Positions 44,729 to 55,717 of a DNA stretch of 64,000 bases are shown one piece after another (the stretch's first letter is position 1; each line of letters begins with the position of its first letter). Source of the DNA: Rhodoblastus sp963713695. Lineage in GTDB: Bacteria > Pseudomonadota > Alphaproteobacteria > Rhizobiales > Beijerinckiaceae. The notes beneath the pieces were generated by a model. The model was not told where the DNA came from and made no database searches. It worked only from the letters and a program-made list of their open reading frames with translations. The translations under genes were made by a program, and so were the position numbers. The stretch is taken from assembly GCA_963713695.1 (NCBI GenBank), contig CAVQMU010000002.1, positions 682,001-746,000 of the forward strand, in the 5' to 3' direction.

Positions 44729-46485
44729 AAATCGATCACGACGTCGTCCTGGGGGTGCGAGCAGCAGATCAGCACATTGCCCGCTGCCGGCGCATCGACA
44801 GGGTCAGGCCGAGTGCCGACCGTCCCTGCAATGAGTCCGGTCTCGCAGGAGTGGCAAACGCCCGTTCGGCACGACCAGCGCACAGGCACGTCACAAGCCT
44901 CGGCGAGCTCGAGCAAGCTCTGGAATGATGACCCCCAGCGGACATCGAGGCCGGTGCGGGCGAACGAAACCATCGGTCCCAAGCCGGGCGGTCCTGCCGG
45001 CAAATGCGGCAGCCGCCGCAGCGCAGCTTTAACGCCGGGGGTCATGGACGGACCGGCGCCGAATATCTCGGTGTGAATGCGATCTGCCGCGACGCCGAAG
45101 TCCGCGAGGCCTGCCGTCAGGTCGCGCATGAAAGTGGCGGGACCGCAGATATAGAAATCGCCATTACGTGGTGCGCTGAGTTCGTCGAGCGCCCGCATGT
45201 CCAGGCGTCCAGAAGCGTCAAAATCGACATGGAGTCGGTCCTCGGGAGCGGGCGAGCTGTAGCAAATGTGGCTGTGGCCATGGGGAAGCGCCGCAAGCAG
45301 CCCGCGCGTCTCCTGGGTAAACGGATGTTCGCGGCCGTTGCGGGCTCCATAGAGCCACCAGATTTCCCTCGTCGATGACGCGGCGGCCAGCGCGTGGAGC
45401 ATCGCGAGCACCGGCGTCACTCCGATGCCGGCGCTCAACAGGACGACAGGTTTTTCGCCCGGCTGCAGTGTAAAACTGCCGCGCGGCGCGCTCGCGAACA
45501 CTGTGTCGCCAACCCGCAGCTTGTCAGCGACATAGGCGCTGGCTAAGCCATGGGCCTCGCGCTTGACGCTCACGCGATAGTGCAAGGCGCCGGGGTTTCC
45601 CGACAGCGAATAGCTGCGCATCAGCGCAGACGCGGATGTCGGCGCGAGCCGCAATACGACAAACTGTCCAGGCAGAGCGGCGGCGAGAGGCTTGCCGTCT
45701 GTGGGCTCGAGCGCCAGCGAGACCACGTTGCCGCTCTCGCGCACCTTGCGCGACACCTGGAGCGGGCGGAATCCACGCCAAACCGGAGGAGGGCCGGACG
45801 CCGCGGCGAGCCCGGCGTTTCCGTTCGTCGCGCCGTCCTTGCGCTCCTGTGCGAGCAGCGCCGCAAAGGAATGACGCCAGCCGGCGCTCAGCGCGGGCAT
45901 GCGGAGGGCGCGCTCAAGCTGATCGCTGGGGTGACCCGGCATGTAAAGCAGCGCATCGATCTCGGACACGCTCATGCGCTCGGGGCCGCACGCGATCCGC
46001 GTGATTTCGTCGCCGGCCTCCACTTCTCCTTCCTCCAGCACGCGGAAATAGAAGCCTGGCCTGCCGTGCTTGACCAGCAGCGCGGCCATGTCCGGCTCCC
46101 CCATTCGGATGCCCAGCCGATAACAGGTGACGCGCGGCTGCGTCACCTCGAACAAGGCGCCGCCGATCCTGTAATGGTCTCCGATGCAGACGTCGGCGTC
46201 TGACAAGCCATCGACGGTAAAGTTCTCTCCAAACTGGCCAAGGACGAAGTCGTTTCGTCCCAAATGGTTCTGCCAATATCGATAGGAGTTTGCCTGATAG
46301 ACAAGGATGGCGCGATGTTCGCCGCCGTGGCCAGCCAGATCTCCTTGTCCGTCGCCGTCTATGTTGAGCCGGCGCACCATGCGCGGACCCTTGACCGGCG
46401 CTTTCCAAACGGCGGTGTGCACGGTCTTGCCTTGCCAGCCGATGTCCTGCGGCAGGCCCACATTGACTGACACCAGGCGTCCCAT
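44725..46485 (-). CDS. MOSC / ferredoxin reductase / [2Fe-2S] fusion oxidoreductase
   Basis: 586 aa with three domains. An N-terminal MOSC domain (about 1-165; WQGKTVHTAVWKAPVKGP, PRVTCYRLGIRMGEP) is a YiiM-type molybdenum-cofactor sulfurtransferase/reductase relative. It is followed by a 3-alpha and FAD/NAD reductase region (about 215-460; MRSYSLSGNPGALHYRVSVK, VVLLSAGIGVTPVLAMLHAL, ICGPATFMRDL) and a C-terminal plant-type [2Fe-2S] domain with CRTGVCHSC and ICCSHP cysteines. It probably moves electrons from NAD(P)H to a Moco or other substrate site. It is coupled to the peroxiredoxin gene and follows patatin by 9 bases. Confidence 0.9.
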   Translation of the reverse strand: MGRLVSVNVGLPQDIGWQGKTVHTAVWKAPVKGPRMVRRLNIDGDGQGDLAGHGGEHRAILVYQANSYRYWQNHLGRNDFVLGQFGENFTVDGLSDADVCIGDHYRIGGALFEVTQPRVTCYRLGIRMGEPDMAALLVKHGRPGFYFRVLEEGEVEAGDEITRIACGPERMSVSEIDALLYMPGHPSDQLERALRMPALSAGWRHSFAALLAQERKDGATNGNAGLAAASGPPPVWRGFRPLQVSRKVRESGNVVSLALEPTDGKPLAAALPGQFVVLRLAPTSASALMRSYSLSGNPGALHYRVSVKREAHGLASAYVADKLRVGDTVFASAPRGSFTLQPGEKPVVLLSAGIGVTPVLAMLHALAAASSTREIWWLYGARNGREHPFTQETRGLLAALPHGHSHICYSSPAPEDRLHVDFDASGRLDMRALDELSAPRNGDFYICGPATFMRDLTAGLADFGVAADRIHTEIFGAGPSMTPGVKAALRRLPHLPAGPPGLGPMVSFARTGLDVRWGSSFQSLLELAEACDVPVRWSCRTGVCHSCETGLIAGTVGTRPDPVDAPAAGNVLICCSHPQDDVVIDL

Positions 46486-46494
46486 CAGTTCGCC

Positions 46495-47758
46495 TCAATC
46501 GCCGCGATCACGGCTGAAGTCGAAGGTGACGAGCGTTTCGTACAGGCTGCTTGATCGCTCGAAAATTTCGGGATGGCGGAGCGCGTACACAGCGTCGCGG
46601 TAGCCGGCCCGCCAGTGCTCCTCCATCGAGCGGCGCGAGAATTCGTAGTCCTTGGAATCGCCTTCGTAACCCTTTGCCCGATAGATCAGCTGCACGATGT
46701 TGGCGGCAGTGCCGGTCGGCGGCCGAGCTCAGGAATTTCACTTCTTCGCGCTGTCTCATTTCCTCCGGCAGTTCATCGAGAAGCACCGCGAGCATGTGTC
46801 GCAGCTTCGCCACTCGCTTGAAGTAATCGGTGAAGGCGCGGGTTCGGCTGGAGTACTGGATTTCCTTTTGGCGGGTCGCCACTTCGGCAAGGTTGCGCGG
46901 AAACTCGCCTCGCGCGCTCCAGAGATCGACCTGGAAAACGAGCGAGTCCGGCGGCCGCTGCTGCGTCATCGCGATCCATTGAAGCGGCGTATTGGAGACA
47001 AGCCCGCCATCCCAATAGTGCTCGCCTTCAATCTCGATCGCCGGAAAGCCGGGCGGCAAGGCGCCGCTCGCCATCACATGCTCCGGCTTGATGACCTGAC
47101 TCGGCGAGTCGAAATAGACCATGTTTCCGCTCCGCACGTTGACGGCGCCGAGACTGAGGCGGGTTTCGGCGTGCTCGGCGTTCACCCGGTCGAAATCGAT
47201 AAGCGACTCGAGCGTCGCCTTGAGCTGCGCCGTATCGTAGTAACTCGTCGCCTCGACCGCGCCGGGCGGATGAACAGAATGGGTTGGGGATCCGCGGTCG
47301 GAAGAAACCGGGGGCGCCATTCGATGCAGAGCCGCGACGGCGCTCATCTGATTGATGGAGCCGCGCACGGAATCTCCGCTCGCCAGGAGTGAGCCCAGTC
47401 CGCCGGCACAAACGTCGAACCATGAATTGGTGACGCCCTCCCAGAACTTTCTCAGTTTTTCGACGCGCAGCTTCGGTGGGTTGCCGGCGATGATCGTGGC
47501 GTTGATCGCCCCGATCGAGATGCCGGCGACCCAATCGGGATGAAGATCCGCCTCCGCCAGCGCCTCATAGACCCCGGCCTGATAAGCCCCAAGCGCCCCG
47601 CCGCCCTGGAGAAGCAAAACAATGCGATCGAACGCCGGCCGTTTCGCTTGTCTGTGCGTTTTGGCACTGGCAGCGGGCCGCCGGCAGTCTGGCTCGCTGC
47701 CCGGTTTCGGCGCTGCTTCCAAATGAGCGCCGCGTCGCGCGGAAAGTCTCTCGTTCAT
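46495..47758 (-). CDS. Patatin-like phospholipase with DUF3734 (one frameshift)
   Basis: About 420 aa. The patatin domain has LQGGGALGAYQAGVYEAL (oxyanion loop), nucleophile elbow GISIGAINATIIAG and the catalytic-Asp motif WDGGLVSNTPL. The C-terminal DUF3734 region follows (LWSARGEFPRNLAEVATRQK), then, in another frame, LIYRAKGYEGDSKDYEFSRRS. A one-base insertion near 46711-46730 separates them. DUF3734 patatins of alphaproteobacteria often sit with acetoacetate decarboxylase and hydroxybutyrate metabolism genes; here adc lies on the same strand with the pump genes between. Confidence 0.88.
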
Positions 47759-47845
47759 CGTGAACCTCCAAATTCAAGGCGGTCGAGCCGATCACGCCAG
47801 TTTCCAGCGGAAAACTCTCATTCGGCGCCGATGTGGGCGCCTTTC

Positions 47846-49444
47846 TCAGCCACTGAACGCTTCATCAGCAGCGGCACGAACGCGAGCGCCAAGCGTCAGG
47901 ACGGCAAAAATCCAGAAGCAGTCGAAATAGGCAAGTGACGCTGCTTGCTGCTGCCGCAGGTTCTCGAGCATTTGCCAGGCGCGTTCCTGCGACGCGACCG
48001 GATCTGCGCTTTGCTGGAGGAAGAACGTTTCGAGCGTGTCCAAGGAAGGAATCGCACGGCGGCGTTGAACGGGTCGAGGTATTCCCCGAGGCGCAAGGTG
48101 TGGAATTGATCTCGCCGCTCCTGGAAGGTTTGGGCGAGCGACGTCCCGACGCTGCCTCCTTCGTTGCGCAGAAGACTCAACAAGCCGACGGCCGCGCCGC
48201 GCAACTCCAAGGGTATATAGAGATAGGCCGCGACATTCGCCGGGGCAAAGCATACCGCCAACCCCGCGATCAGCACCACCCGCGGCCAAACGAGCTGTCC
48301 CGGGCTGACGTCCAGATTGAACTGCGACATCCAGTAATTGCCGACGGTCATGGCCAACAAGTCCCGCTGTGATCAGCCACCGCGCGTCCACCCCCTTGCC
48401 AAGCAGGCGCCCGACGATGGGCATTGCCAGGACGGCAAAAAATCCCGCCGGCGACATGACCAATCCGGCGCTCAGCGCATCATAGCCAAACAGCGACTGA
48501 AGCAGACCGGGCAACAAGGTGCTGCTGGCGTAGAGCGCAAGATAAGCGCAAAAGATGATGATGCAGCATGCGGCGAAGTTGCGGTCGCGCAAGGGCCGGA
48601 AATTGACGATCGGGCTGCGGTGACGCAGCTCCCACCAGATCAGCGCGGCCAGGCCCGCGATAAACAGAAGGGCCAAGGTCTGCACCCGCCAGAACGGATC
48701 GCCCAGCCAGTCCCACTCCTGTCCCTTGCTGAGCATCACCTCCCAGGAGACCATCACGATGACCAGCAGCGACAAGCCGATCGAGTCGAATTGCAACGGC
48801 TGCTTCCTCAACTCCTTACGCTCTGCGATGAGATAGTCCGGGTCGCGAAGCGTCGCCCAGCACCCGGCGAGCGCCAAGAGACCGACCGGGCACGTTGATC
48901 AAGAACACCCAGCGCCAGGAATAGGTGTCGGTGATCCAGCCGCCCAGGGTCGGTCCGACGACCGGCGCGATCAGCGCCGCGAAGCCGAACAGCGTCATCG
49001 CCATGCCCTGTTTTTCTCTTAGGGAAGGCGTCGAGCAGCACGCCCTGGCTGGAAGGCTGCAGACCGCCACCCGCCAGACCCTGGATCACGCGGAAAAAGA
49101 TCAGCTGACCGAGACTGGTCGCCAATCCACAGAGGGCCGAACTCAAGGTGAACACCGCTATCGACAGCAGGAAGTAGTTGCGCCGGCCCAGATGCGCGCT
49201 CAGCCAGCCCGTGATCGGCAGGATGATGGCGTTGGCGGCGAGGTAGCTGGTGAGAACCCATTCGCCATCATCGACCGTCGCCGACAAGTCCGCCCGCGAT
49301 ATAGCGCAGCGCCACCACCGCGATCGTCGTGTCGAGCACCTCCATGAATGTCGGCACGACCACGATGGCGGCCACCAGCCACGGGTTTGCCGCCGCGTGA
49401 GATCGGGAAGGCGAAAGCGCCAAGTCTGTCATTTGCTCGGTCAT
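47846..49444 (-). pseudogene. emrB: DHA2 MFS multidrug pump (EmrB type), at least five frame breaks
   Basis: A 14-helix drug:H+ antiporter of the inner membrane. Pieces found in order: VVVPTFMEVLDTTIAVVALR, YLAANAIILPITGWL (family motif DTTI and LG.R loop), FAALIAPVVGPTLGGWITD (antiporter motif C), helices around SIGLSLLVIVMVSWEV, RNEGGSVGTSLAQTFQERR and LAYFDCFWIFAVL at the end. They lie in shifting frames with breaks near 49298, 49017, 48893, 48358 and 48048. Its start overlaps the emrA stop by four bases. Heavy damage suggests either poor local sequence or true decay. Confidence 0.82.
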
Positions 49445-50957
49445 TTGTCTGCGCCCGACGGCCTCTGTGGGGAACCGGCGGTCTGTGATGAGCCGCAGAG
49501 GCTTGCAGGAACTTCCCGGCGTCCGGCCCGGTGGGAGCCTTGTTGAAATAGACATAGGGCGTAACGGAAGTGCCGATGAAGAGGCGGGCTTTTGTCCGGG
49601 TCGTATCCTTCGAGTTCGATTCGAACCGGCAGCCGCTGCACGACTTTGATGAAATTGCCGGTCGCATTTTCCGCCGGCAGCAGCGCCAGTGTCGATCCGG
49701 TCCCCATGGTGAAGCCGGCGACCCGACCCTTGAACACCTGTCGGCCGCCGTACATGTCGACATAGACTTCGACAGGCTGGCCGATGCGCAAGTCGCCGAG
49801 TTGCGTCTCCTTGAAATTGGCGTCGACCCAGATTTCGGTCAGCGAGCGGATCGCCATCAAATTCTGGCCGACCTGAACATAGTCGCCCGGATTGACGTTC
49901 CGGCGCGTGATGACGCCGTCGATATCCGCGACAATATCGCAATATCGAAGGTTCAGTTCGGCCTGGGCGAGATCGCGCCTGGCGGATTCAAGCCGGGCCT
50001 CGGCCTGTTTGACGGCTGGAGCTTCAGGCATCAGCCGCGCGAAGGTGCGGTCGATGTCGCCCAGTTTCTCGAACTGCGCGATCATCTGCCTTTGGACCCT
50101 GCTCATAGGAATGGACGACGCCAAGTTCGGCGGCGCTTTGAATGAGATCCGCCTGCGCCTGAAGGACCGAGGAAAAGTTTTCATCCAGGTCGGGCGGAAC
50201 GTGGCCAAGATCCTCGCCTTTGGCGGGCTCGACCGGAAGCCCCAGAGAGGCGCGAACCTGGTAGACTTCCGCCAGGGACTTGGACGACTCCCGCGTTGGC
50301 TGACGTCAACTCCGCCTGCCGTTGATCGATAGACTTCACGGGACACGAAACCTTTTGCGACCAAATCCTTTGCCCGATCAAATTCAAGTTGAGCCAGCGC
50401 CAGCGTCGGCCTTGCTTTTTTCGAGTGCGGCGACCCGAGCGTGCAGAGAGAGCGATCTGGTTGTCGACCTCCTGCACGGCGTGCTGCAAGTTCCAACGCT
50501 GGCTCCGGGCCTGCGCTTCGATTCCCCGCACCTTCGCTATGGCCGCCTGCAGGTCCGCGGTCGCCGTGTCGACCGCAGCCTTCTTCTCGGAAACTGCGAC
50601 CTGGTATGGCTCCTTGTCCAGATCGGCGATCAACTCTCCCTTGCGCACGCGGTTGTTGTCGTCGACCAGAACCCGGGAAATCTGGCCTCCGACGCGAGGC
50701 GCAACGAAGGTCACATGACCGTTCACGTAAGCGTCATCCGTCGAAACGGTGTTGAGCGTCTGCCGGATAAAGGGAATGCCAAATGCGGCGGCCGCCGCCA
50801 GGACGAGCGCGCCGATGACGCCCATCAGCAACTTTTTTTTTCGCTTGGAACGATCAACAGATGGCGCGATGGGCTCGCGTTCAACCGGAACGTCCTCCTG
50901 GGGAGGCGACGTCTTTTTCCGGCTCGAATCGTCCTCCCCGGTCGCGGGCGTCTCCAT
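49441..50957 (-). pseudogene. emrA: HlyD/EmrA-type membrane fusion protein, several frame breaks
   Basis: The periplasmic adaptor that links an EmrB pump to an outer-membrane channel. The N-terminus has a basic anchor helix (KKLLMGVIGALVLAAAAAFG), then TDDAYVNGHVTFVAPRVGGQ and a biotinyl-lipoyl-like half (LVDDNNRVRKGELIADLD). Coiled-coil pieces (QLEFDRAKDLVAKGFVSREVY; LGLPVEPAKGEDLGH) and NVNPGDYVQVGQNLMAIRSL, WVDANFKETQL follow in three frames, with breaks near 50450, 50330, 50270 and 50100 and in the last 100 bases. The original stop (49441) still gives the ATGA overlap with emrB. Confidence 0.8.
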
Positions 50958-51046
50958 GCTTGGATCGTCACGAGCGACGTCCTTTCCGACGCCGCTCGAG
51001 GCTCCAGCAACAGGGCGCGTTCTCGAGGCGCATGACCGAGCTCCTG

Positions 51047-51784
51047 TCAGTGCAGATAGTCGTAAACGACCTTGCCAAGGCCGAGCGTCAGGTCGGCGAG
51101 CACATGCAATCCGGAGACAACCTCGAGCACGGGCAATTCGACCAATGGCGCCAGGGCATGGGCGTGGAGGTCAAGCGCCGCCGGCCCAGTCCAGGCGCCT
51201 TTGACCGTGACGTCTTCAAGGTAATATTCCACCAGCTCGCAGATGCGCGGCGTGCCGTCCACATGCGGAATGATCTTCAAGAGGAAGTTCGGCGCGGCGA
51301 GCGCCGCGCTCACCGCCGCTATATCTGTCTGCTTGTGCTTGTAGCCCATCGACCCCGTGGCGACGCGCACGGGGCCATAATCGAGCGTGCCGACGAGCGT
51401 GTCGATCGCAACGTGGAGCGTGGGCTCGGCGAGCTTTTTCGGGAAGCCCCACAGCTCGCGGCCGCCGGCAATGGGAGGGTCGTCGTTTAGGAACATGCAG
51501 TGCGTATAGCCGCCCTTGCGGCCGCGGAACGTGACAGGAATGACCTGCCCGGTTTCGGTGTAGTCGCCAAACCCGGTGGAATCGGGCATGCGGATGAATT
51601 CGTATCTGACGGTGTCGCCGTCGGGCATGAGCGGCTCTGGCGTCAAAGCGCGAAGCTTGGCCGGGTCGGTGCGGTAGGTGATGATAAGGAACTCGCGGTT
51701 GACGAAGCGGTAGGGGCCCGGCGGATAGGCCGAACTCGTCAATGGCATCGCAAAGGCGCGCTCGCGGACTTCGTCCTCTTTCAT
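51047..51784 (-). CDS. adc: Acetoacetate decarboxylase
   Basis: 245 aa from ATG 51784 (MKEDEVRERAFAMPLTSSAY). Decarboxylates acetoacetate to acetone and CO2 through a Schiff-base Lys. The active-site stretch GRELWGFPKKLAEP contains the lysine pair; YRTDPAKLRALTPEPL, RMPDSTGFGDYTETGQVIPV and GGYTHCMFLND are conserved elsewhere. Length is typical. It heads the minus-strand gene run adc-emrA-emrB-patatin; in related genomes adc and DUF3734 patatin occur together in ketone-body or PHB metabolism. Confidence 0.92.
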   Translation of the reverse strand: MKEDEVRERAFAMPLTSSAYPPGPYRFVNREFLIITYRTDPAKLRALTPEPLMPDGDTVRYEFIRMPDSTGFGDYTETGQVIPVTFRGRKGGYTHCMFLNDDPPIAGGRELWGFPKKLAEPTLHVAIDTLVGTLDYGPVRVATGSMGYKHKQTDIAAVSAALAAPNFLLKIIPHVDGTPRICELVEYYLEDVTVKGAWTGPAALDLHAHALAPLVELPVLEVVSGLHVLADLTLGLGKVVYDYLH

Positions 51785-52385
51785 CGTCACTCTCCATGTC
51801 TGGACAGGCGACGGGCCGTCAATCTCGGCCATCGTGAGCAAATGCCAATTCGGCGACGGCTGATTTGTCCTAGCGGACAGTGACGATCAGTCGTCCTCAT
51901 CTTTTCCGCGACATATCTCCGGATCCAAGGAGTTAAAGCTTAGTTCCAGAATGGAATCGTCTATTCTTGCCTTGAGCGCGGCGACGGGCCCCCGTTCACC
52001 GGACTGCGGATCAGCTCATCAAAAACCGTCGCGTAGATGAAGCCAGAACAACCATATTACAGCTCATTTACCGAAAAATAACGGATGATGACGTTTCAAA
52101 ATATTGTGAATTTCGCGCGAAACCTTGGTCTGGACATTTTGTAATTGCGTCGATACTGAAGGGTTGTGTGTTCGCCGACGAGAGGCTCCTGGACCGAGAG
52201 GGGATCGCATGGCGTAAGTCCGTCCCTAATGAAATTAGAAGCTGGCGAACTGACTGTCCCGAAAATAAAATCGCAGGAGGCGGGTCGCGGCCTTCAATTT
52301 CCCTGCCTGCAACAACGGACCTAGCGCGAACGATCTGCTTCAACGCCTCTGCCTTCGCGCGCGGGCCACCTACACGGGGACAGCA
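51785..52385. other. Non-coding stretch between adc and a membrane protein gene
   Basis: About 600 bases, partly AT-richer than the flanks (around 51930-52160). No frame shows protein-like features and I found no clear promoter, repeat or RNA. It holds the divergent control regions of adc (minus) and the membrane protein (plus). Confidence 0.5.
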
Positions 52386-52862
52386 TTGTTGGACAACTGG
52401 GTTTGGGGAATCTCGCTTGTCGGCGCGACCATCGCCATCCACGCGACCGGGGTAACCTTCATGGTATCGGCGCTTCATAGCTTCCGGGTTCGGCTGAAGC
52501 GCCGGAACCGCGGATTGCCGCATGTAACTGCAATCGTCAGCGCCGTCTTCACAATCATGGGACTGTGGCTGGCTGTGCTGCACGGGATAGAGACGGCTTT
52601 TTGGGCGGCCGCGTATTTGTGGCTTGGCGCGCTCAATTCGCCTGAAGCTGCGCTTGCCTACTCCATCAACTCGATGGCCACACGAGGCGCTTCTGGGTCT
52701 GTGCTACCGCCACACTGGCAGATATTGGGCGCGTTGGAGGCAGGCGACGGCATGCTGCTGTTCGGGATTAGCGCCGCGTCCATTTTCACAGTCATGCAGT
52801 TCTACTACCAACACCTTTTGATCAATGTCCCGGCGGCTCCGTCAGAACCGGACAAGCCTTGA
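52386..52862 (+). CDS. Membrane protein, unknown (four helices)
   Basis: 158 aa. Hydrophobic segments at about 7-28 (GISLVGATIAIHATGVTFMV), 48-68 (AIVSAVFTIMGLWLAVL) and 118-140 (LLFGISAASIFTVMQFYY), with a further helix-like part around 70-85. A conserved-looking stretch WLGALNSPEAALAYSINSMA and RGASGSVLPPHWQILGALE lies between them. This pattern recalls small ion-channel-like proteins of rhizobia, but no selectivity filter is evident. It is convergent with the molybdenum hydroxylase gene. Confidence 0.65.
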   Translation: MLDNWVWGISLVGATIAIHATGVTFMVSALHSFRVRLKRRNRGLPHVTAIVSAVFTIMGLWLAVLHGIETAFWAAAYLWLGALNSPEAALAYSINSMATRGASGSVLPPHWQILGALEAGDGMLLFGISAASIFTVMQFYYQHLLINVPAAPSEPDKP

Positions 52863-52949
52863 GGCAAACCTCTCGACGAACCGCAGTTTCGCACTCAAAC
52901 CTGAAATGTTTGGGGTCGGATCGAAGTCCGACCGTCGGTTTGCGTGATT

Positions 52950-55266
52950 TCAGGCCTTCAGCAACTGCTGGCCGAGCGGCAAGGCGCGAATGCGCTTGCC
53001 CGTCGCCGCAAAGATGGCGTTTACGAAGGCTGGGGCGATCGGCGGAACGCCCGGTTCGCCGATGCCGCCGGGGCGAATGTCGAAGCCGTGCGGCACGATG
53101 TGCACATGCGTTTCGCCCGGCGCCTCATTGATGCGCAGCACCTGGTAGTCGTCGTAATTGCCCTGCTGGACCTTGCCATCCTTGAAGGTGATTTCGCTCT
53201 TCTGGGCGAGGCTCAAGCCCATGACGCAGGCGCCCTCCATCTGGGCGCGGACGCGATCAGGATTGACGACTGGCCCGCAATCGACCGCAATATCGATTCG
53301 CGGCACGCTGACGGCGCGGCCTGTCGTCCACAACGACCTCCATCACTGCCGCGACATAGGTCACAAAGCTACGGTGGACGGCGAGTCCGAGTCCGTGGCC
53401 TGGCGGCAATTTGCGACCCCATCCGGCCTTGTCGGCGGCAAGCTCCAGAACGCCGCGCAGACGCCCGGTGTCGATTGGATAAAAATCAGGGTTCTCGCCA
53501 TAGTCCCAGAAATTCTTGGTCGTGTTCCGCACGTCGACGATGCGCGCCGGGCCGATCAGGTCGAGGACGAACTCTTTCGGGTCCTTGCCCGCTGCCGCCG
53601 CGAGTTCGCAGGCGAAGGACTGGATCGCGAAAGCGTGCGGGATATTCGACACGGAGCGGAACCAGCCGATCTTGGTGTGGGCTTCGGCGGCGCCGTTCTC
53701 GATGCTGAGGTTCCCGATGTCGAACGGCATGTCGACGAGGCCCATCCCCATTTCGAACGGCGCTTCATGTTTCGGGTCGGGCTTGAACAGCGAGATAATC
53801 GATGGCGCGACGCTGTTGTGGCGCCAGGCGACGGCATGGCCCTGCTGGTCGAGCCCGGCTTCCAGGCGCTCCACCGACACGGTGTGATAAAAGCCGTTTC
53901 GGATGTCATCCTCGCGCGTCCAGACGACCTTGACCGGGGCGCCGTCGAGCGCTTTCGAAACGATCGCCGCCTCGACGGCGTAATCCGGCTTGGACTTTCT
54001 GCCGAACCCGCCTCCGAGAAGCATGACGTGGATGGTGACGTTCTCCGGCGCGACGCCGAGGGTTTTGACCACCAGGTCATGCGCGGCCTGCGGGCTCTGG
54101 ACGCTGGTCCAGACCTCCGCCTTGCCGTCGGCGATGCGCGCCGTCGCGCAGGGCGGCTCCATTGTCGCATGCGCCAGATGCGGGATGTAATATTCGGCCT
54201 CGACCTTTTTGGCGGCGCCCGCCATGGCTGCGGCGGCATCGCCTTCATGGCGCTGGACCTCGCCGGGCTGGCGCGCCGTCGCTTCGAGTTCGGCGCGATA
54301 GGTTTTCGAATCGTAGGCGCCGTGCGGCCCGTCGTCCCACTTGATCTTCAGGGCGTCGCGCCCCTTCGTCGCCGCCCAGGTATTGTCGGCGACCACCGCC
54401 AGCCCGCCTGAAGGCAGGAAGCCGGGCGGGAGCGGCGCCGGCGCGATCTCGACGATTTTCACGACGCCGGCGATTTTCATCGTCTCCGTAGCGTCGTAGG
54501 AGGCGACCTTGCCGCCCAAAACCGGCGGTCGCGCGATGACGGCGTATTTCTGGCCGGGCAGGCGCACGTCCTGGCCATATTTGGCGCGGCCAGTGGTGAT
54601 GTCGAAAGCGTCGACGATATGGGTTCCTTCCTTGCCGATATAGCGAAACTGTTGCGGGTTTTTGAGGCGCAATTGATCGACCGCGGGCGGGCTCATGGCG
54701 CCAGCCTCGGCGGCAAGTTCGCCATAGCCCAGTTTCCGACCCGTGGGCATGTGGACGACCTGATGGTTGTTCGCCTCGACCTCGGCGAGCGCGACGCCCC
54801 ATCGTTTCGCCGCGGCAGACTCGAGCATCATGCGCGCGGCGGCTCCGCACTGGCGCATCGGCAACAGGAAGTGACGGGTCGAGCGTGATCCGTCGGTGTC
54901 CTGGTTTCCGTATTTCGCTTCGTCGCCGGTAGCCTGGGCGATCTTCACCCTGGACCAGTCGGCCTCCATCTCGTCGGCGACGATCAGGGGGATGCCGGTG
55001 CGCACGCCTTGCCCCATTTCGGAGCGGGCGCAGACAATAGTGACAAGGCCGTCCGGCGCGATCGACACGAACGCGCGCGGATCGTTGACCGTTCCGTGCG
55101 GCATGCCGTCTGCGCCCCATTTCTGGTCTTCGGCCATGGCCGGGCGCGGCGGAAGAATTTTCACCGCCAGCACGAGGCCGCCCGTTGACAGTATCCCCTT
55201 CAGGACGCCGCGACGGGTGAAGTTCTCGATCGCCGAGGACGTGGTTTCAAACAGGATCTTGTTCAT
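52950..55266 (-). CDS. Molybdenum hydroxylase large subunit (IorB/XDH type), Tat-exported, one frameshift
   Basis: About 770 aa. Twin-arginine signal (FTRRGVLKGILSTGG) at residues 16-30, so the enzyme is probably periplasmic. Molybdopterin-binding stretches of the aldehyde oxidase/isoquinoline 1-oxidoreductase beta family: VCARSEMGQGVRTGIPLIVA, MLLGGGFGRKSKPDYAVEAA, and, after the frame break near 53325, VDCGPVVNPDRVRAQMEG and GEPGVPPIAPAF with the catalytic Glu. One base must be dropped near 53325 to join them. It is coupled to its [2Fe-2S] subunit upstream. Substrate unknown (aldehyde or N-heterocycle). Confidence 0.9.
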
Positions 55267-55267
55267 G

Positions 55268-55717
55268 TCACACTCCCGCGGCTTGCTTGATGGCGGCGCG
55301 AATGCGCTGATAGGTCCCGCAGCGGCAGATATTGCCGAACATGGCGTTGTCGATTTCCGCGTCGGTCGGTCGCGGCGACTGTTTCAGGAGCGCGACGGCC
55401 TGCATGATCTGCCCGGCCTGGCAATAGCCGCATTGCGCCACGTTTTCCGCGCGCCAGGCCTTCTGGACCGGATGATTTCCGGCGGGATCAAGGCCTTCGA
55501 TTGTGGTGACCGTCTTGGCGCCGACATCCGACAGCGCCGTCTGGCAAGATCGAACCGCCTCGCCGTCGAGATGGACGGTGCAGGCGCCGCAGGCGGCGAC
55601 CCCGCAACCGAATTTCGTGCCAGTGAGGCCGAGTTCGTCGCGCAGATACCAAAGCAGGGGCATGGTCGGGTCGCCAGCGAAATCGTGCACCTCGCCGTTG
55701 ATGCGTAAAGCAAGCAT
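55268..55717 (-). CDS. [2Fe-2S] small subunit of molybdenum hydroxylase (IorA type)
   Basis: 149 aa. First cluster ligands in GCGVAACGACTVHLDGE (plant-ferredoxin type), second in CGYCQAGQIM and ICRCGTYQRIR, the pattern of xanthine dehydrogenase-family small subunits. It carries electrons from the molybdenum site. It ends one base before the large-subunit start, so the two are cotranscribed; export with the Tat signal of the large partner is likely. No FAD subunit lies nearby, as in periplasmic enzymes that pass electrons to cytochromes. Confidence 0.94.
   Translation of the reverse strand: MLALRINGEVHDFAGDPTMPLLWYLRDELGLTGTKFGCGVAACGACTVHLDGEAVRSCQTALSDVGAKTVTTIEGLDPAGNHPVQKAWRAENVAQCGYCQAGQIMQAVALLKQSPRPTDAEIDNAMFGNICRCGTYQRIRAAIKQAAGV

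Noticed and set aside
53158..54411. 417-codon plus-strand frame over the molybdenum hydroxylase
   Set aside because: Shadow frame; the minus strand carries conserved Moco motifs.
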